NCBI RefSeq assembly: GCF_900108175.1
Contig: NZ_FNVO01000002.1
Location: 559,051-623,050, forward strand
Reading direction: 5' to 3'
Length of the DNA: 64,000 nt
From: Thermomonospora echinospora
GTDB lineage: Bacteria; Actinomycetota; Actinomycetes; Streptosporangiales; Streptosporangiaceae
A program made the translations under genes and the position numbers. A model generated the notes under the pieces. It saw nothing but the letters and a program-made list of their open reading frames with translations, had not been told where the DNA came from and did no database searches. Below, in pieces: positions 43,052 to 53,010 of this stretch; the first letter of the stretch is position 1; each line of letters starts with the position of its first letter.

Positions 43052-44230
43052 TCAAGAACGCCCGGACCGCCGGGCGCCCGCACCGGAAGGGCGCGGGGCC
43101 GGGGTCCGCCAAGACCGCGCGGGACCTCCTGCGGCCGGACCGCCGGCCGGACCACCACCGGACGGACCGCCACCGGATGAGCCGCCACCGGATGAGCCGC
43201 CGCCGGCCGCCGGGCCGCCGGAGGGCCCGCCGGACGCGCCGAACCTGCCGTCCGGCTTGCGGGTGACCCCGCCGCGGGGCGTCCCGCCGTCCTTGGGGGC
43301 GCGCATCGAGATGAACGCCCCCAGCGCGAGCAGCACCAGGCCGCCGGCCAGCCCGCCGATCGGCAGCACCGACTCGACCAGCCTGCGCTGGAAGGCGTAG
43401 CCGTTGGACGTGTCGACGTTGCGCCGCTGGTCGCGGTCGACCGTGACCAGCCGGGCCGCGGCGACGACCATCTTGCCCCGGCCGTCCTCGGTCTCCACGG
43501 TGCTGCGGATGTTCTGGTCGTGCTTGATCGGGATCCCGGTGCGCGGATCCACCCAGACGGTGATGGTGGCCGAGAAGTAACGGTCCACCTTGAAGGTCCG
43601 CCGCCGGTCCGCGGCCCCGCGCAGGCCGAGCATCTCCCCGGTGGGCCGCAGGTCGATCTTGGCGGTCCGGTAGTTGGGCACCTGCTGGACGAACCGGTAG
43701 GCGTTCAGCCCGTGGATCCGCTCCTCGCCGTCGAACCTCATCGGCAGCGAGCGTCGGGTGGACATGTCGAACACCGGGTAGTCCCGCCGCTGCACGTTGC
43801 CCAGCGGGAACAGCAGCCCGTACCCCGACATCCGCACCCGGGTGTCCCCGCCGACATGGGAGCCACAGCAGTTGACCAGCTCGGAGGTACGGCGGTCGAA
43901 GGCGATCCGGTAGGTCTGGAACTCGACCTGCTTGCGGCGGTCCTTGTCGTAGATCTCGGTGATGGAGTCCCAGACGGCGATGCCGTCGTCGCCCCGGTTG
44001 GCGCGGGTGTCGCCGCGCACCGTGTTGGCGGCCGCCAGCGTCACGCCCGTGCGGACCTTGCGCGCCAGCAGGTCGTAGTACTGGGCGTCGCGCGCCTCCA
44101 GTTCGGTGGCCTGGTAGAAGTTCAGCGGCGCGCGCACCACCTGGCCGGTGACGTAAAAGCGCACCAGCGGGGCGAGCGCGAGAAGGAACGATCCCAGGCC
44201 GACCAGCACCAGACCGAGCGGTCGCCGCAT
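43052..44230 (-). CDS. DUF3068 (PorA-like) membrane-anchored protein
   Basis: A 392-residue protein. N-terminal helix LGLVLVGLGSFLLALAPLVRFYV, a large extracellular beta-rich domain (residues 30-300) and a second helix (GGLAGGLVLLALGAFISM) are the standard DUF3068 layout, as in Rv0227c. The domain carries CCGSHVGG and DPRTGIPIKHD. A low-complexity Gly/Ser/Pro tail of about 70 residues is cytoplasmic and built from 15-bp DNA repeats near 43160-43200. ATG at 44230 with AGGAGGT. The role in envelope biogenesis is not defined. Confidence 0.85.
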   Translation of the reverse strand: MRRPLGLVLVGLGSFLLALAPLVRFYVTGQVVRAPLNFYQATELEARDAQYYDLLARKVRTGVTLAAANTVRGDTRANRGDDGIAVWDSITEIYDKDRRKQVEFQTYRIAFDRRTSELVNCCGSHVGGDTRVRMSGYGLLFPLGNVQRRDYPVFDMSTRRSLPMRFDGEERIHGLNAYRFVQQVPNYRTAKIDLRPTGEMLGLRGAADRRRTFKVDRYFSATITVWVDPRTGIPIKHDQNIRSTVETEDGRGKMVVAAARLVTVDRDQRRNVDTSNGYAFQRRLVESVLPIGGLAGGLVLLALGAFISMRAPKDGGTPRGGVTRKPDGRFGASGGPSGGPAAGGGSSGGGSSGGGPSGGGPAGGPAAGGPARSWRTPAPRPSGAGARRSGRS

Positions 44231-44447
44231 CTGTACCTCCTGGGCTGCCGAGGGTGGGGCCACGGGAATTCGGCGGGCCCGGACGAGTGAGGGAAGGCCG
44301 CAGATACCGGGGGTTCGGCGGGCCCTCTACTCCCGCGTAACCCTACCCGAATTGCAACCGTTCGCTTATCCCGTCCCGGTCCGGCCTGCGATCGGAGCCC
44401 GCCGGAAAGGTAGGCTCCGGCGTTACGAAATGCGAGGGAGGACCGAC

Positions 44448-45194
44448 ATGGGGCAGCCGCAGGCCGCGTACCGGGCGACCCTGGGCCGCTCGTTCCGGCT
44501 GCTCGGCGCGTTCCGCCGGGAACAGGCCGACCCGGAGTCCTTCTACGGGCTGATGGCGCGTGACACGGTCGCCCAGCTCGCCGCCTACACCGGGCTGGAC
44601 GGCGCGACCGTCATCGACGTGGGCGCCGGGTCGGGCTTCTTCACCAGGGAGCTGACCAGGGCGGGGGCGCGCTGCGCCGGGGTGGACGTGGATGCCGGGG
44701 AGATCACCGCGTACGGCCCGCCGCGCGGCGACTGCGTGGTCGGCAGCGCGCTGCGGCTGCCGTTCGGCACCGGGACGGCCGACGTCTGTTTCTCCTCCAA
44801 CGTGCTGGAACACGTTCCCGACCCGTGGCAGATGGCCGACGAGATGGTGCGGGTGACCAGGCCGGGCGGCGTGGTGTACCTGTCGTTCACCAACTGGCTG
44901 TCGCCGTGGGGCGGGCACGAAACGTCCCCCTGGCACTACCTGGGCGGGCACCGGGCCGCCCGGCGGTACGAGCGGCGGCATGGCCGCCCGCCCAAGAACC
45001 GCTACGGCACGAGCCTGCACCCGGTGTCGATCGGCGACACCCTGGCCTGGGCGAGGCGGCGCGCGGACGTGCGGGTGCTGGACGCGCTGCCGCGCTACCA
45101 CCCCTCGTGGGCCAAGGGCGTGGTCCGGATCCCCGGCCTCCGCGAGGTCGTGACGTGGAACCTGGTGCTGGTGCTGCGGAAGACCGCCCCGTGA
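44448..45194 (+). CDS. Class I SAM-dependent methyltransferase (Rv0224c-like)
   Basis: A 248-residue methyltransferase. VIDVGAGSGFFTREL is the SAM motif I, VDVDAGE motif II, and ADVCFSSNVLEHVPDPWQ the post-motif typical of small-molecule methyltransferases. The C-terminal half (YLSFTNWLSPWGGHETSPWH) matches the Rv0224c-type proteins encoded next to glycosyltransferases, so a glycan or glycolipid acceptor is likely. ATG at 44448 after GAGGGAGG. Its stop overlaps the acyltransferase GTG by 4 bp. Confidence 0.85.
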   Translation: MGQPQAAYRATLGRSFRLLGAFRREQADPESFYGLMARDTVAQLAAYTGLDGATVIDVGAGSGFFTRELTRAGARCAGVDVDAGEITAYGPPRGDCVVGSALRLPFGTGTADVCFSSNVLEHVPDPWQMADEMVRVTRPGGVVYLSFTNWLSPWGGHETSPWHYLGGHRAARRYERRHGRPPKNRYGTSLHPVSIGDTLAWARRRADVRVLDALPRYHPSWAKGVVRIPGLREVVTWNLVLVLRKTAP

Positions 45195-46414
45195 CCCGGA
45201 TCGCCTCCGGACGCGCCGCCGCCACGCCGCAGATCTCTGGGCACCAGGACGGCCTGGACGGGGTCCGGGCGGTCGCCGCCCTGTTGGTGCTGGTCTTCCA
45301 TGTGGCGCTGAACGCCGGAGTGATCGCCCGGCAGGTCACGGCGGGCTGGGTGTTCAACGGCGGCCAGGCCGGGGTGGCGATCTTCTTCGCGCTGTCGGGG
45401 TTGCTGCTGTACCGGCCCTGGGCACACGCCGCGCTCGGCGGGCGGACGGCTCCGGGCGCGGGCCGCTACCTGTTCAGGCGGGCGCTGCGGGTCCTGCCCG
45501 CGTACTGGCTGCTGGTGGTCGTCGTGATGCTGGTGGTCTACCGGGAGCACCTCGGGGACGCGCGGTCCTGGCTCGGGCTGCTCACGCTGACGCACATCTA
45601 CGACCCCCAGGACTGGTGGAACAGCCCGCTGGGCCCGCGCGAGATGGGGCAGGCGTGGAGCCTGGCCGTCGAGGCCGCCTGGTACGTGGCGCTGCCGCCG
45701 ACGGCGGCGCTGCTGGCCCGGTTCACCCGGCGCGGCGCGGACGTCGCCGGCCGGGCGCGCCGGCTGCTGATCGCCCTGGGCGGGTACGCGCTGGTCTCGT
45801 TCGCCTTCACGGTCGTGATGTTCGTGCCCGAGCACCGCCCGTCGCTGGGGATCTGGCCGCCGCGGTACACGGCCTGGTTCGCGATCGGCATGGCGCTGGC
45901 GGTGCTGACGGTGTGGGCGAAGGAGGAGCCGTGGGGCGCCGGCGCCCGGTTCTGCCGGACCGTCGCCGCCTCGTGGGGGGCGTGCTGGCTGGCGGCGCTC
46001 AGCCTGCTGGTGATCTCCGCCTCCCCCATCACCGGCCCGCTGGACCTGGGCACCGCCTCCACCCTGTGGACGTCGCTGCTGCACATTGCGGTGTACGGGC
46101 TGTGCGCGGCGTTCTTCGTCGCCCCGGTGGCGCTGGCCCCGGCCGGGCATCCGGTGATGGACGCGGTGCTGGGCAACCCGCTGATGCGCTGGCTGGGGCG
46201 GATCTCCTACGGGGTCTTCCTGTGGCAGATGGCGGTCATCCTGGCCTGGTACGAGGCGACCGGCCGGCTGTTCCGCGGCAGCCTGCTGACCGACCTGCCG
46301 CTGCTGGTGGCGGTCTCGGTGCTGGCCGGGGCGGTCAGCTACTACGCGGTCGAGCATCCGGCGCAGCGGCTGGGTCGGATCGGCGGCGGCCGTACGGCGC
46401 CCGCCCCTCGGTGA
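45191..46414 (+). CDS. Acyltransferase-3 family membrane protein (Rv0228-like)
   Basis: A 407-residue integral membrane O-acyltransferase with about ten helices. DGLDGVRAVAALLVLVFHVALN includes the conserved catalytic histidine region; FFALSGLLLYRPW and the late GRISYGVFLWQMAVI are also family motifs. Such enzymes acetylate or succinylate surface glycans. The GTG at 45191 overlaps the methyltransferase stop. It is convergent with the AftD-type gene 36 bp away; both are expected to act on the same envelope polymer. Confidence 0.87.
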   Translation: MTRIASGRAAATPQISGHQDGLDGVRAVAALLVLVFHVALNAGVIARQVTAGWVFNGGQAGVAIFFALSGLLLYRPWAHAALGGRTAPGAGRYLFRRALRVLPAYWLLVVVVMLVVYREHLGDARSWLGLLTLTHIYDPQDWWNSPLGPREMGQAWSLAVEAAWYVALPPTAALLARFTRRGADVAGRARRLLIALGGYALVSFAFTVVMFVPEHRPSLGIWPPRYTAWFAIGMALAVLTVWAKEEPWGAGARFCRTVAASWGACWLAALSLLVISASPITGPLDLGTASTLWTSLLHIAVYGLCAAFFVAPVALAPAGHPVMDAVLGNPLMRWLGRISYGVFLWQMAVILAWYEATGRLFRGSLLTDLPLLVAVSVLAGAVSYYAVEHPAQRLGRIGGGRTAPAPR

Positions 46415-46450
46415 GGGCCGGCCTCCGGAGCGGCGGCACGCTCTGGCCGG

Positions 46451-49400
46451 TCAACCGGTGGGAGGGCGCCATCGCAGGTCGTCGCGGCGCGGGGGGCCGT
46501 CCGTCCCCGCCGCCGGGCCGGGGTCGGGACGCCACAGCCCGATGACCAGCCGGGCCACGATGACCAGGCCCAGCACCTGAGGGATCGCGTCGCCCAGCAG
46601 GTCGGTGGGGGCCGCCGGGTTGCCGGTGGTCCGCAGCCTGTCGCCCAGCGCCCAGGAGAGGGCGCCCGCCACCATGAGGCCCGCGACCAGCCACGGGGAA
46701 GACAGGATCCGCGCGGCGCGGGCCCGTCTCCCCTGAGCCCAGGCGAACGCCACGGCCATGGCCGCGCAGACCGCCGTACCCACGAAACCGGCGGCCCAGA
46801 AGCCCAGCCCCGCCGCGCACAACGCGCCCAGCACGGTGACGACACCCGTGCGCGCGGCCTTGCGTGCGGCCTTGTCGCGTGCGCCGCCGTCGTCGCCCGC
46901 CGGGGCGGCGCGGGCGCTGAAACGCCCCAGTCCGTCCGGTGCCCCAGCGGGCACGCGGCGGCGGGTGGCGGGCAGCGCGGCGACCAGGGCGAGGACGGCC
47001 ATCAAGCTGAGGCCGTTGAGGACGGCAAGCTTGTGGGCGCGGTCGGGCACGTAGGTGAGGGTCACCGGGCCGCTGGTGCCTGCGGGGACGATCCAGCCCT
47101 GCTTCCAGCCGTCCAGCCGGACCGCTCTGAGGGTGGTGCCGTCGGCCTCGGCCCGCCAGCCGGGGTTGAAGTTCTCGTTGACCGTCAGGAACGACTCCTC
47201 GGCGGTGTCGACCTCGACGACCCGGGTCTCGGCGGTCCACCGCTCGACGGTCACCGCCGAGGTCCGGCCCCGGTCCTTCAGCGCACCGGTGTCGACCACC
47301 GCCGACTCGATCCGGTAGGGGCTGAGGGGGACGCCGGCCAGCCGGTTGCCGCCGGCGGCGATCGGCGCCCTGCGGCAGGCCTCGAACCGGACCGGCCGCC
47401 CTTCCAGCAGGTCGCCCATCGCCCCGGTGACCTTCGTGGGGATCTCGACCCCGTTCACCCGCACCTGCGGACCCCAGCCGCAGCGCAGGTTCAGCGGCGT
47501 CCAGGTCACCGGCGGCAGCGGTCGCACCCCGGGGATCGTGATGTCGGTGATCTGCAGGGCCGGCTGCACCGAGGCGTTGAACGTCAGGGTCAGCGAGCCG
47601 GTCCGCAGCGGCGCGAAGCTCAGCCCGCCCCGCTCGTCCACCAGACCCTCGCGGGTCTGCCCGCCGTCGGCCAGCAGCGTGACCCGCAGCGGGCCACGGG
47701 CGCCGGGCGGGCGGGCCACGGTGATCCGGTCGAGGGTGACCCGGCGTCCCCAGCTCACCTTGTAGACGGGCGTGGTGTCGTCCTCCGCGGCGATCCACAC
47801 CGTGGAGACGTCGCCGTCGAAGGCCGAGCGGGCCAGGGCCGCCGGATGGGGGCGGCTGGAGCTGGCGGTGACCTGCACACCGGGGTCGAAGGTGGTGTAG
47901 CGGCCGATGGACTGGTTGTCGATGAGGGTCGCGGTGCCGGTGATCACCCCGCCGGCGGAGGCCCGCGCGGTGAACGTGCGGTCGAAGCCGTTGCCCTCCT
48001 CGTCCGCCCGTTCCAGCGAGGGCGAGCACACCCAGTTGGCCGAGCCCTTCATGCACTCGGCGGCGCGGCCGGGCCCGCGCGACAGCGCGTAGGAGGTCTT
48101 GGAGGCGTCCGGGGCGGGCAGGCGGAGCGTCCGCTCGGGCTTCACCCCCGGCACGGTCAGCTCGGCGATGCCGACGCGGGCGAACACCGGGACGGGCACG
48201 GGCTCGGCCAGTTCCAGGACGCGCACGCGCAGCCAGCGCGTCGCCCCCGGCGGCACCCGCAGGGCCTGCGGCCCGGAGACCGCGCGCACCGGCTGGGCGA
48301 TCGTGCCCGTCTCGGTCTCCACCGCGATCCTGCTGGGCGACGGGCCGAGCAGGTCGGCGTTCTGCACGAAGGTGGCGGTGACCCGGCCGGGCTCGGTGGG
48401 CCGAGTGAAGTCGACCCGCAGCCACTGGCCGAGCGGCCCGTCCCAGCCTCCGGTCTGCCAGAACGTGCTGGGGTCGCCGTCCAGCGCCGAGTAGGGGCCG
48501 CGGCCGAGATCGTGCTGCTGCGGGATCGTGCCGGAGTCGGCCGCCGACGCCGAGGAGGTGACCGACCTGATGCCCCGATAGGAGGCGGTGGTGGCGTAGC
48601 GGTCCCAGCCGTCGTCGAGGATGTCGGTGGCCCGGCCGCGCTCGCCCGGGGTCAGCGTCGGCGAGATCTGGTGCAGCTCGCCGAAGTTGCGCCGGGTCAG
48701 CCGCAGGGAGTCGGCGACGACGGGTGCGCCGTCGACGTCGGCGGCGTCGTCGTTGAGCAGCACCGGCCTGCCGCGCAGCGCCCCATTGTCGGCCAAGGTC
48801 AGCAGCGCCTCGGGCGAGCCGTACAGCCGGATGGCGTCGGCGGTGTCGGTCACGCTCACCACGTCGTCGGCGTCGTCGACCTCATAGACCTCCAGCGCCG
48901 GGTAGCGCTGGTCCGTCGAGCCGATCGCGTCCGAGGTCGGCTGCCCGACCGCGGGGCCGAACTGGGCGACCCTGCGCAGTCCCGGCGAGCCGTCCAGCGC
49001 CTGGTGCAGCCGGGCGGGCCAGCCGCCGCGCAGTCCCTCCCGCTGCAGGTCGTTGCGGACGAGCACGAAGCGCACGCCCATCCGGCCGAGGAACTCCGCC
49101 AGCCCCGGCGACCCCCGGCCGGAGATCACCCGCTGGTCGATGGCGTCCAGCGCGCGGGTGTAGCCGGGCGACCCGGCCGGGACGAGCTGACGGACGCCCC
49201 AGCGCGCCGACAGCAGCGGCTGCATGATGTCGTCCATCGGCCGGCCCCACAGGTACTGGCCGAACGGCGCCCCCGGCAGGGCCAGCACCGCCTGCTCCCC
49301 GGCCCGCCCGTTCAGCCAGGCCGCCGCGTCCCGCCAGTACCCGGGCACCTGCCGGAAGTCGCCGGGCCCGGACAGGCCGCTGCTCAGCGCGGTCACCGCG

Positions 49401-50719
49401 ACGCCCGCCAGCGCCGCGTACGTCACGGCGACGGCGCGCAGCCGGTGCCGGGCGCGCGGGATCGACGCCAGCACGTGGGCCACGCCGAGGGCCAGCGGCA
49501 GCCGCACCGCCCCGTCGAACTTGTGCAGGTTGCGGATCGGCGCCAGCGGACCGTCCAGCAGGTCGCGCAGCGGCGCGGCCAGCGGGCCCTCCAGCGCGCT
49601 GAGATGCCCGGCCGTCATGATCGTGAGCCCGGCCAGCAGGGTGAGCAGCAGAAACGTCCGCTCCGGCAGCCGGGAGCGCAGCAACCCGGCCAGGCCGAGG
49701 GCGGCGACCAGCCCGGTGCACAGCACGGGCAGCGTGTCCAGCGACAGCGCGTGCCCGACCGGCCACCAGACCTGGCCGTCGATGATCAGGTAGTTGACCC
49801 AGCGTTCGGCGCCGCGCAGCACGTTGACCAGCCCGGTCGGGCCGGTGGTGGTCTCGGCCTTCTCGGTGTAGGTCAGCCAGGAGAACCCGTAGGTGCCGGT
49901 CAGCAGCAGCGGCACCAGCCACCAGGCGGTGGCCATGGCGACCGCCGCCGACCACCAGGCCGTCAGCCGGATCCGGGGCGTACCGCGCGGCCGGGTGAGC
50001 AGGTACAGGAACGGGACGACCAGCACGGCGGCGGTGGCGGCGGCGTTGATGCCACCGCAGCAGGCCACCGCGAACCCGGAGCGGGCCGCCGCCCGGATCC
50101 GGCCGCCGCCCTCGACGGCGGTGACCAGGGGCAGCACGATCCACGGCAGCATCGCCAGCGGCAGGTACTCCGAGGAGATCTGCCCCAGCACGGCCAGCCC
50201 GCCCGGGGCCAGCGCGTACACCAGGCCCGCCACCAGCCGGGTGAGCGGGCCGCCGATCCCCAGCCGGCGGGCCAGCCGTTCGGTGCCCAGGAACGCCAGG
50301 CACAGCAGCAGCGACAGCCACAGCCGCTGGGTGATCCAGGCGGGCATCCCCACCAGGTCGCCGAGCGCGAAGAACGGCCCCATCGGGAACCAGTAGCCGA
50401 TGGCCTGGTTCTGCAACTGCCCGAACTGCTCGGGGTCCCACAGGTGCAGGGCGCGGCCGAGGAACCCCAGCGGGTTCACCGCCATGTCGATCTTGGTGTC
50501 GGCCAGGATCCGGCCCGGCCGGGTGGAGGTGGCCAGCACCGTCAGCGCCAGGCAGCAGGCCAGCAGCCGCAGCCGGTCCCGCAGCCGGGTGTCGATCTCC
50601 TCGGCTCCCCCGGCGGGCCGGTGACCGTTCGGGCCGGGCCCGGCGGGCTCGCGGTCGGCGTCGGCCAGCCGCACGGCGAGCGCGTCGACGCCGGTCCTGA
50701 TGGCCTGCCCTAGTGCCAC
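46451..50719 (-). CDS. aftD: Alpha-(1->3)-arabinofuranosyltransferase, AftD type (GT-C)
   Basis: A 1422-residue membrane glycosyltransferase, close in length to mycobacterial AftD. The N-terminal GT-C part has about a dozen helices; the first extracellular loop carries the acidic site ADTKIDMAVNPLGFLGRAL (Asp74, Asp78). Two discoidin/CBM-like modules follow, near residues 740-830 (SALDGDPSTFWQTGGW) and 955-1040 (SAFDGDVSTVWIA), and helices return at the C-terminus (1230-1400). It would transfer arabinofuranose from a decaprenyl-phosphate donor. GTG start, weakly supported. It is downstream of GT4 and GT2 genes on the same strand. Confidence 0.87.
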   Translation of the reverse strand: MALGQAIRTGVDALAVRLADADREPAGPGPNGHRPAGGAEEIDTRLRDRLRLLACCLALTVLATSTRPGRILADTKIDMAVNPLGFLGRALHLWDPEQFGQLQNQAIGYWFPMGPFFALGDLVGMPAWITQRLWLSLLLCLAFLGTERLARRLGIGGPLTRLVAGLVYALAPGGLAVLGQISSEYLPLAMLPWIVLPLVTAVEGGGRIRAAARSGFAVACCGGINAAATAAVLVVPFLYLLTRPRGTPRIRLTAWWSAAVAMATAWWLVPLLLTGTYGFSWLTYTEKAETTTGPTGLVNVLRGAERWVNYLIIDGQVWWPVGHALSLDTLPVLCTGLVAALGLAGLLRSRLPERTFLLLTLLAGLTIMTAGHLSALEGPLAAPLRDLLDGPLAPIRNLHKFDGAVRLPLALGVAHVLASIPRARHRLRAVAVTYAALAGVAVTALSSGLSGPGDFRQVPGYWRDAAAWLNGRAGEQAVLALPGAPFGQYLWGRPMDDIMQPLLSARWGVRQLVPAGSPGYTRALDAIDQRVISGRGSPGLAEFLGRMGVRFVLVRNDLQREGLRGGWPARLHQALDGSPGLRRVAQFGPAVGQPTSDAIGSTDQRYPALEVYEVDDADDVVSVTDTADAIRLYGSPEALLTLADNGALRGRPVLLNDDAADVDGAPVVADSLRLTRRNFGELHQISPTLTPGERGRATDILDDGWDRYATTASYRGIRSVTSSASAADSGTIPQQHDLGRGPYSALDGDPSTFWQTGGWDGPLGQWLRVDFTRPTEPGRVTATFVQNADLLGPSPSRIAVETETGTIAQPVRAVSGPQALRVPPGATRWLRVRVLELAEPVPVPVFARVGIAELTVPGVKPERTLRLPAPDASKTSYALSRGPGRAAECMKGSANWVCSPSLERADEEGNGFDRTFTARASAGGVITGTATLIDNQSIGRYTTFDPGVQVTASSSRPHPAALARSAFDGDVSTVWIAAEDDTTPVYKVSWGRRVTLDRITVARPPGARGPLRVTLLADGGQTREGLVDERGGLSFAPLRTGSLTLTFNASVQPALQITDITIPGVRPLPPVTWTPLNLRCGWGPQVRVNGVEIPTKVTGAMGDLLEGRPVRFEACRRAPIAAGGNRLAGVPLSPYRIESAVVDTGALKDRGRTSAVTVERWTAETRVVEVDTAEESFLTVNENFNPGWRAEADGTTLRAVRLDGWKQGWIVPAGTSGPVTLTYVPDRAHKLAVLNGLSLMAVLALVAALPATRRRVPAGAPDGLGRFSARAAPAGDDGGARDKAARKAARTGVVTVLGALCAAGLGFWAAGFVGTAVCAAMAVAFAWAQGRRARAARILSSPWLVAGLMVAGALSWALGDRLRTTGNPAAPTDLLGDAIPQVLGLVIVARLVIGLWRPDPGPAAGTDGPPRRDDLRWRPPTG

Positions 50720-50883
50720 GGCCGCGCTCGTCTCCCCTCCGTGTCCCCTCCGTGCCCCAACGGTGGACCGTCCCCGACGGCAGGCGGGCCGGCGACCGTT
50801 GCGCGGAGGGCGCGGCCACGACCGGGCGCGAGGTCACCGGCCGGTGTCTCGGCCATCCGGGAGGTTCGAGTCACCGTACACGC

Positions 50884-52065
50884 TCACGACCATCCCTCCG
50901 GCAGGGGTGGGCGGCCGGCGATCCGCTCCTCTTCGGCGGTCAGGAGGGCGGCCATGCGGTCGGCGGTGCGGGCCCAGTCGAACTCGGCCGCCCAGCCGCG
51001 GCAGGCGGCCGACACCTCGATCCGCCGCAGCGGGTCGTCCAGTTCCTTGAGGGCCCGTTCCACCACGTCGGACAGGTCCTCGCCGTCGCGGACGAGCCAG
51101 CCGGTGACGCCGTCGCGCACCGCGTCCCGCAGCCCCTCCACGTCGTAGGCGACGGTGGGGACGCCCAGCGCCGCCGCCTCGATCACCGACAGCCCCCAGC
51201 CCTCGCCGCGCGAGGTGCTCAGATGCAGGACGGCGCCCGCGACCAGGGCGGCCTTGTCCTCCTCGGAGACGAAGCCGTGCACGGTGACCACGGCGCCGAG
51301 GCCGCGCCCGGCGATCCCGGCGGCCAGCGCGCCGGCCTCCGGCCCGTCCCCCACGATGTGGACGCGCAGGCCGGGCCACTGGCCGCGGAGCCGTTCGGCC
51401 AGGTCGAGGAGGCGCTCGACCCGCTTGTGCGGGACGAGTCGGCTCACGCACACCAGCGCCGGGTCCCCGATCCCGCGGGCGGGGGGCACCGGCTCGGACG
51501 GCAGCGTCAGCCCGTTGGGGACCAGGTGGATCGGGCCCTTCCAACGCAGCCGTTCCCGCATGGCCCGCCGCGTGGACGGCGAGACGGCCACGCAGGCGTG
51601 CCGCCGGTAGGTCCAGCGGGCCACCGGCCCCTCCAGCAGCCTGCCCACCCAGGCCAGCCAGGACGGGAAGTACAGCCCGAACTGCTCGGAGTGCACGTGG
51701 TGGACGACGCAGAACACCCGCACCCGCCGGGGCAGCACCCACGGGGTGAAGAAGGGGATGCCGTTCTGGCAGTCGACCACCGCGTCGAAGCGGCGGCGCC
51801 GCACCAGCATCCACAGCAGGACCAGCGGGTAGACGGTGAACCGGCCACCGAGCCGGACCAGTTCCACGCCCTCCACCCGTTCGCGCCGCCGCTGCCCAGG
51901 GGCGCGCGCGGTCACGTACCGCACGTCCGCGCCACCGGCGGCCAGGCGGCGGGCCAGTTCCCAGGCGTACCGCTCGGCCCCACCCGCGGCGGGGTGCCAG
52001 GGGTCCCGCCAGTTGACGATCGCCGATCGCAGCCCGCGGCCCCGGTGCGCAGGGCCTCGCGTCAT
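50884..52065 (-). CDS. Glycosyltransferase family 4 (Rv0225-like)
   Basis: A 393-residue GT-B enzyme. N-terminal GGAERYAWELARRLA is the acceptor-side glycine motif; HVHSEQFGLYFP and AVSPSTRRAMRE lie mid-protein; the donor site has SRLVPHKRVERL and the EX7E motif GEGWGLSVIEAAA. A retaining nucleotide-sugar enzyme acting in the cytoplasm on a lipid-linked acceptor is expected. Its ATG overlaps the GT2 stop by 4 bp, so the two are coupled; AftD follows after 164 bp. Confidence 0.88.
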   Translation of the reverse strand: MTRGPAHRGRGLRSAIVNWRDPWHPAAGGAERYAWELARRLAAGGADVRYVTARAPGQRRRERVEGVELVRLGGRFTVYPLVLLWMLVRRRRFDAVVDCQNGIPFFTPWVLPRRVRVFCVVHHVHSEQFGLYFPSWLAWVGRLLEGPVARWTYRRHACVAVSPSTRRAMRERLRWKGPIHLVPNGLTLPSEPVPPARGIGDPALVCVSRLVPHKRVERLLDLAERLRGQWPGLRVHIVGDGPEAGALAAGIAGRGLGAVVTVHGFVSEEDKAALVAGAVLHLSTSRGEGWGLSVIEAAALGVPTVAYDVEGLRDAVRDGVTGWLVRDGEDLSDVVERALKELDDPLRRIEVSAACRGWAAEFDWARTADRMAALLTAEEERIAGRPPLPEGWS

Positions 52066-52865
52066 CCGGACCCGGACCCCGAGGTCTCGGGCAGCGCCAG
52101 CGCGACCGGGGCGGCGGCCGCGGCCCGGGGCGCGGCGCCCAGCCGGCGGATCCGCACCAGCTCGCCGAACACGTCCAGGGAGTGGCGGCTCAGCGAGAAC
52201 GTGCTGCCGGGCACGTCCCGCCAGATCACCGGGATGTCGGTGATGGGGGCGCCGCGCCGGACGCAGTGCATGAGCAGTTCGACGTCGAAGGCGAAACCGG
52301 TGGTGCGCAGCTCGGCGGCCACCTCACGGGCCAGCGGCCCGGCGAAGAACTTGAACCCGCACTGGGTGTCGGCGATCCAGCCCGCCAGGTCGCGGATCGC
52401 CAGGTTGAACGCGATCGCGCCGAGCCGGCGCAGTGGCTGCCCGTAGCCCTCGACGACCGAGCCCGGGTGCCGGCGCGAGCCGACCACCACCGGATGCCCG
52501 GCGGCCAGCAGGTTCAGCGCCCGGTCCAGCGCCGCCAGGTCGGTGGCCATGTCGGCGTCGCAGAACCCGACGTAGGGCGCGCCGGTGGCCAGCAGCCCGG
52601 CTCGTACCGCCGCGCCCTTGCCCGGCCGCGCGCAGTGCAGCAGCCGGACCGGGACGGGGCCGTGCCAGGCCCGGACGATCTCGGCGGTGCCGTCGGTGCT
52701 GGCGTTGTCGACCACGATCACCTCGGCGGCGACCGGCAGCGCCCGCAGCCGCTCGCTCAGCAGCGTCAGCCCGAGCGGCAACCGCCGGGCCTCGTTGCGG
52801 GCGGGCACGACGATCTCCAGACGGGCAGGACCGTCGGTGCCGGCCTCGTCCGGGAATCGGCCCAT
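52062..52865 (-). CDS. Glycosyltransferase family 2 (polyprenyl-phosphate sugar transferase type)
   Basis: A 267-residue GT-A enzyme without membrane helices. VIVVDNASTDGTAEI and the metal-binding FCDADMATD are intact; GKGAAVRAGLL, VGSRRHPGS and DTQCGFKFF match the dolichyl/polyprenyl-phosphate glucosyltransferase (Alg5-like) group. It may make the lipid-linked donor used by the membrane GT-C proteins nearby. ATG at 52865, 13 bp after the DUF2613 stop. Confidence 0.86.
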   Translation of the reverse strand: MGRFPDEAGTDGPARLEIVVPARNEARRLPLGLTLLSERLRALPVAAEVIVVDNASTDGTAEIVRAWHGPVPVRLLHCARPGKGAAVRAGLLATGAPYVGFCDADMATDLAALDRALNLLAAGHPVVVGSRRHPGSVVEGYGQPLRRLGAIAFNLAIRDLAGWIADTQCGFKFFAGPLAREVAAELRTTGFAFDVELLMHCVRRGAPITDIPVIWRDVPGSTFSLSRHSLDVFGELVRIRRLGAAPRAAAAAPVALALPETSGSGSG

Positions 52866-52878
52866 CACACGAGGGGTT

Positions 52879-53010
52879 TCACTTCGTGCCGTAGTTGTAC
52901 AGCGGCTCGATGACCGGGTCCTGCTGCGAGGCGTTCGCCATCTGCACGACACCGAAGGAGGCGCCGCTGGCCAGGAGGACTCCGACAAGGGCGGCGATCG
53001 CGATCCGCAT
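52879..53010 (-). CDS. DUF2613 small secreted/membrane protein (Rv0236A-like)
   Basis: A 43-residue protein: a short hydrophobic helix (AIAALVGVLLASGASFGVV) and a polar tail ending PLYNYGTK. The size, single helix and position between envelope glycosyltransferase genes fit DUF2613, represented by Rv0236A beside AftD in mycobacteria. The ATG overlaps the upstream stop by one base (TGATG), so it is translated with the membrane protein gene. Function unknown. Confidence 0.8.
   Translation of the reverse strand: MRIAIAALVGVLLASGASFGVVQMANASQQDPVIEPLYNYGTK

Noticed and set aside
47033-50713. Open frame of over 1200 codons opposite aftD
   Set aside because: Same antisense artefact of high GC; the minus-strand reading has clear AftD domains and membrane helices.
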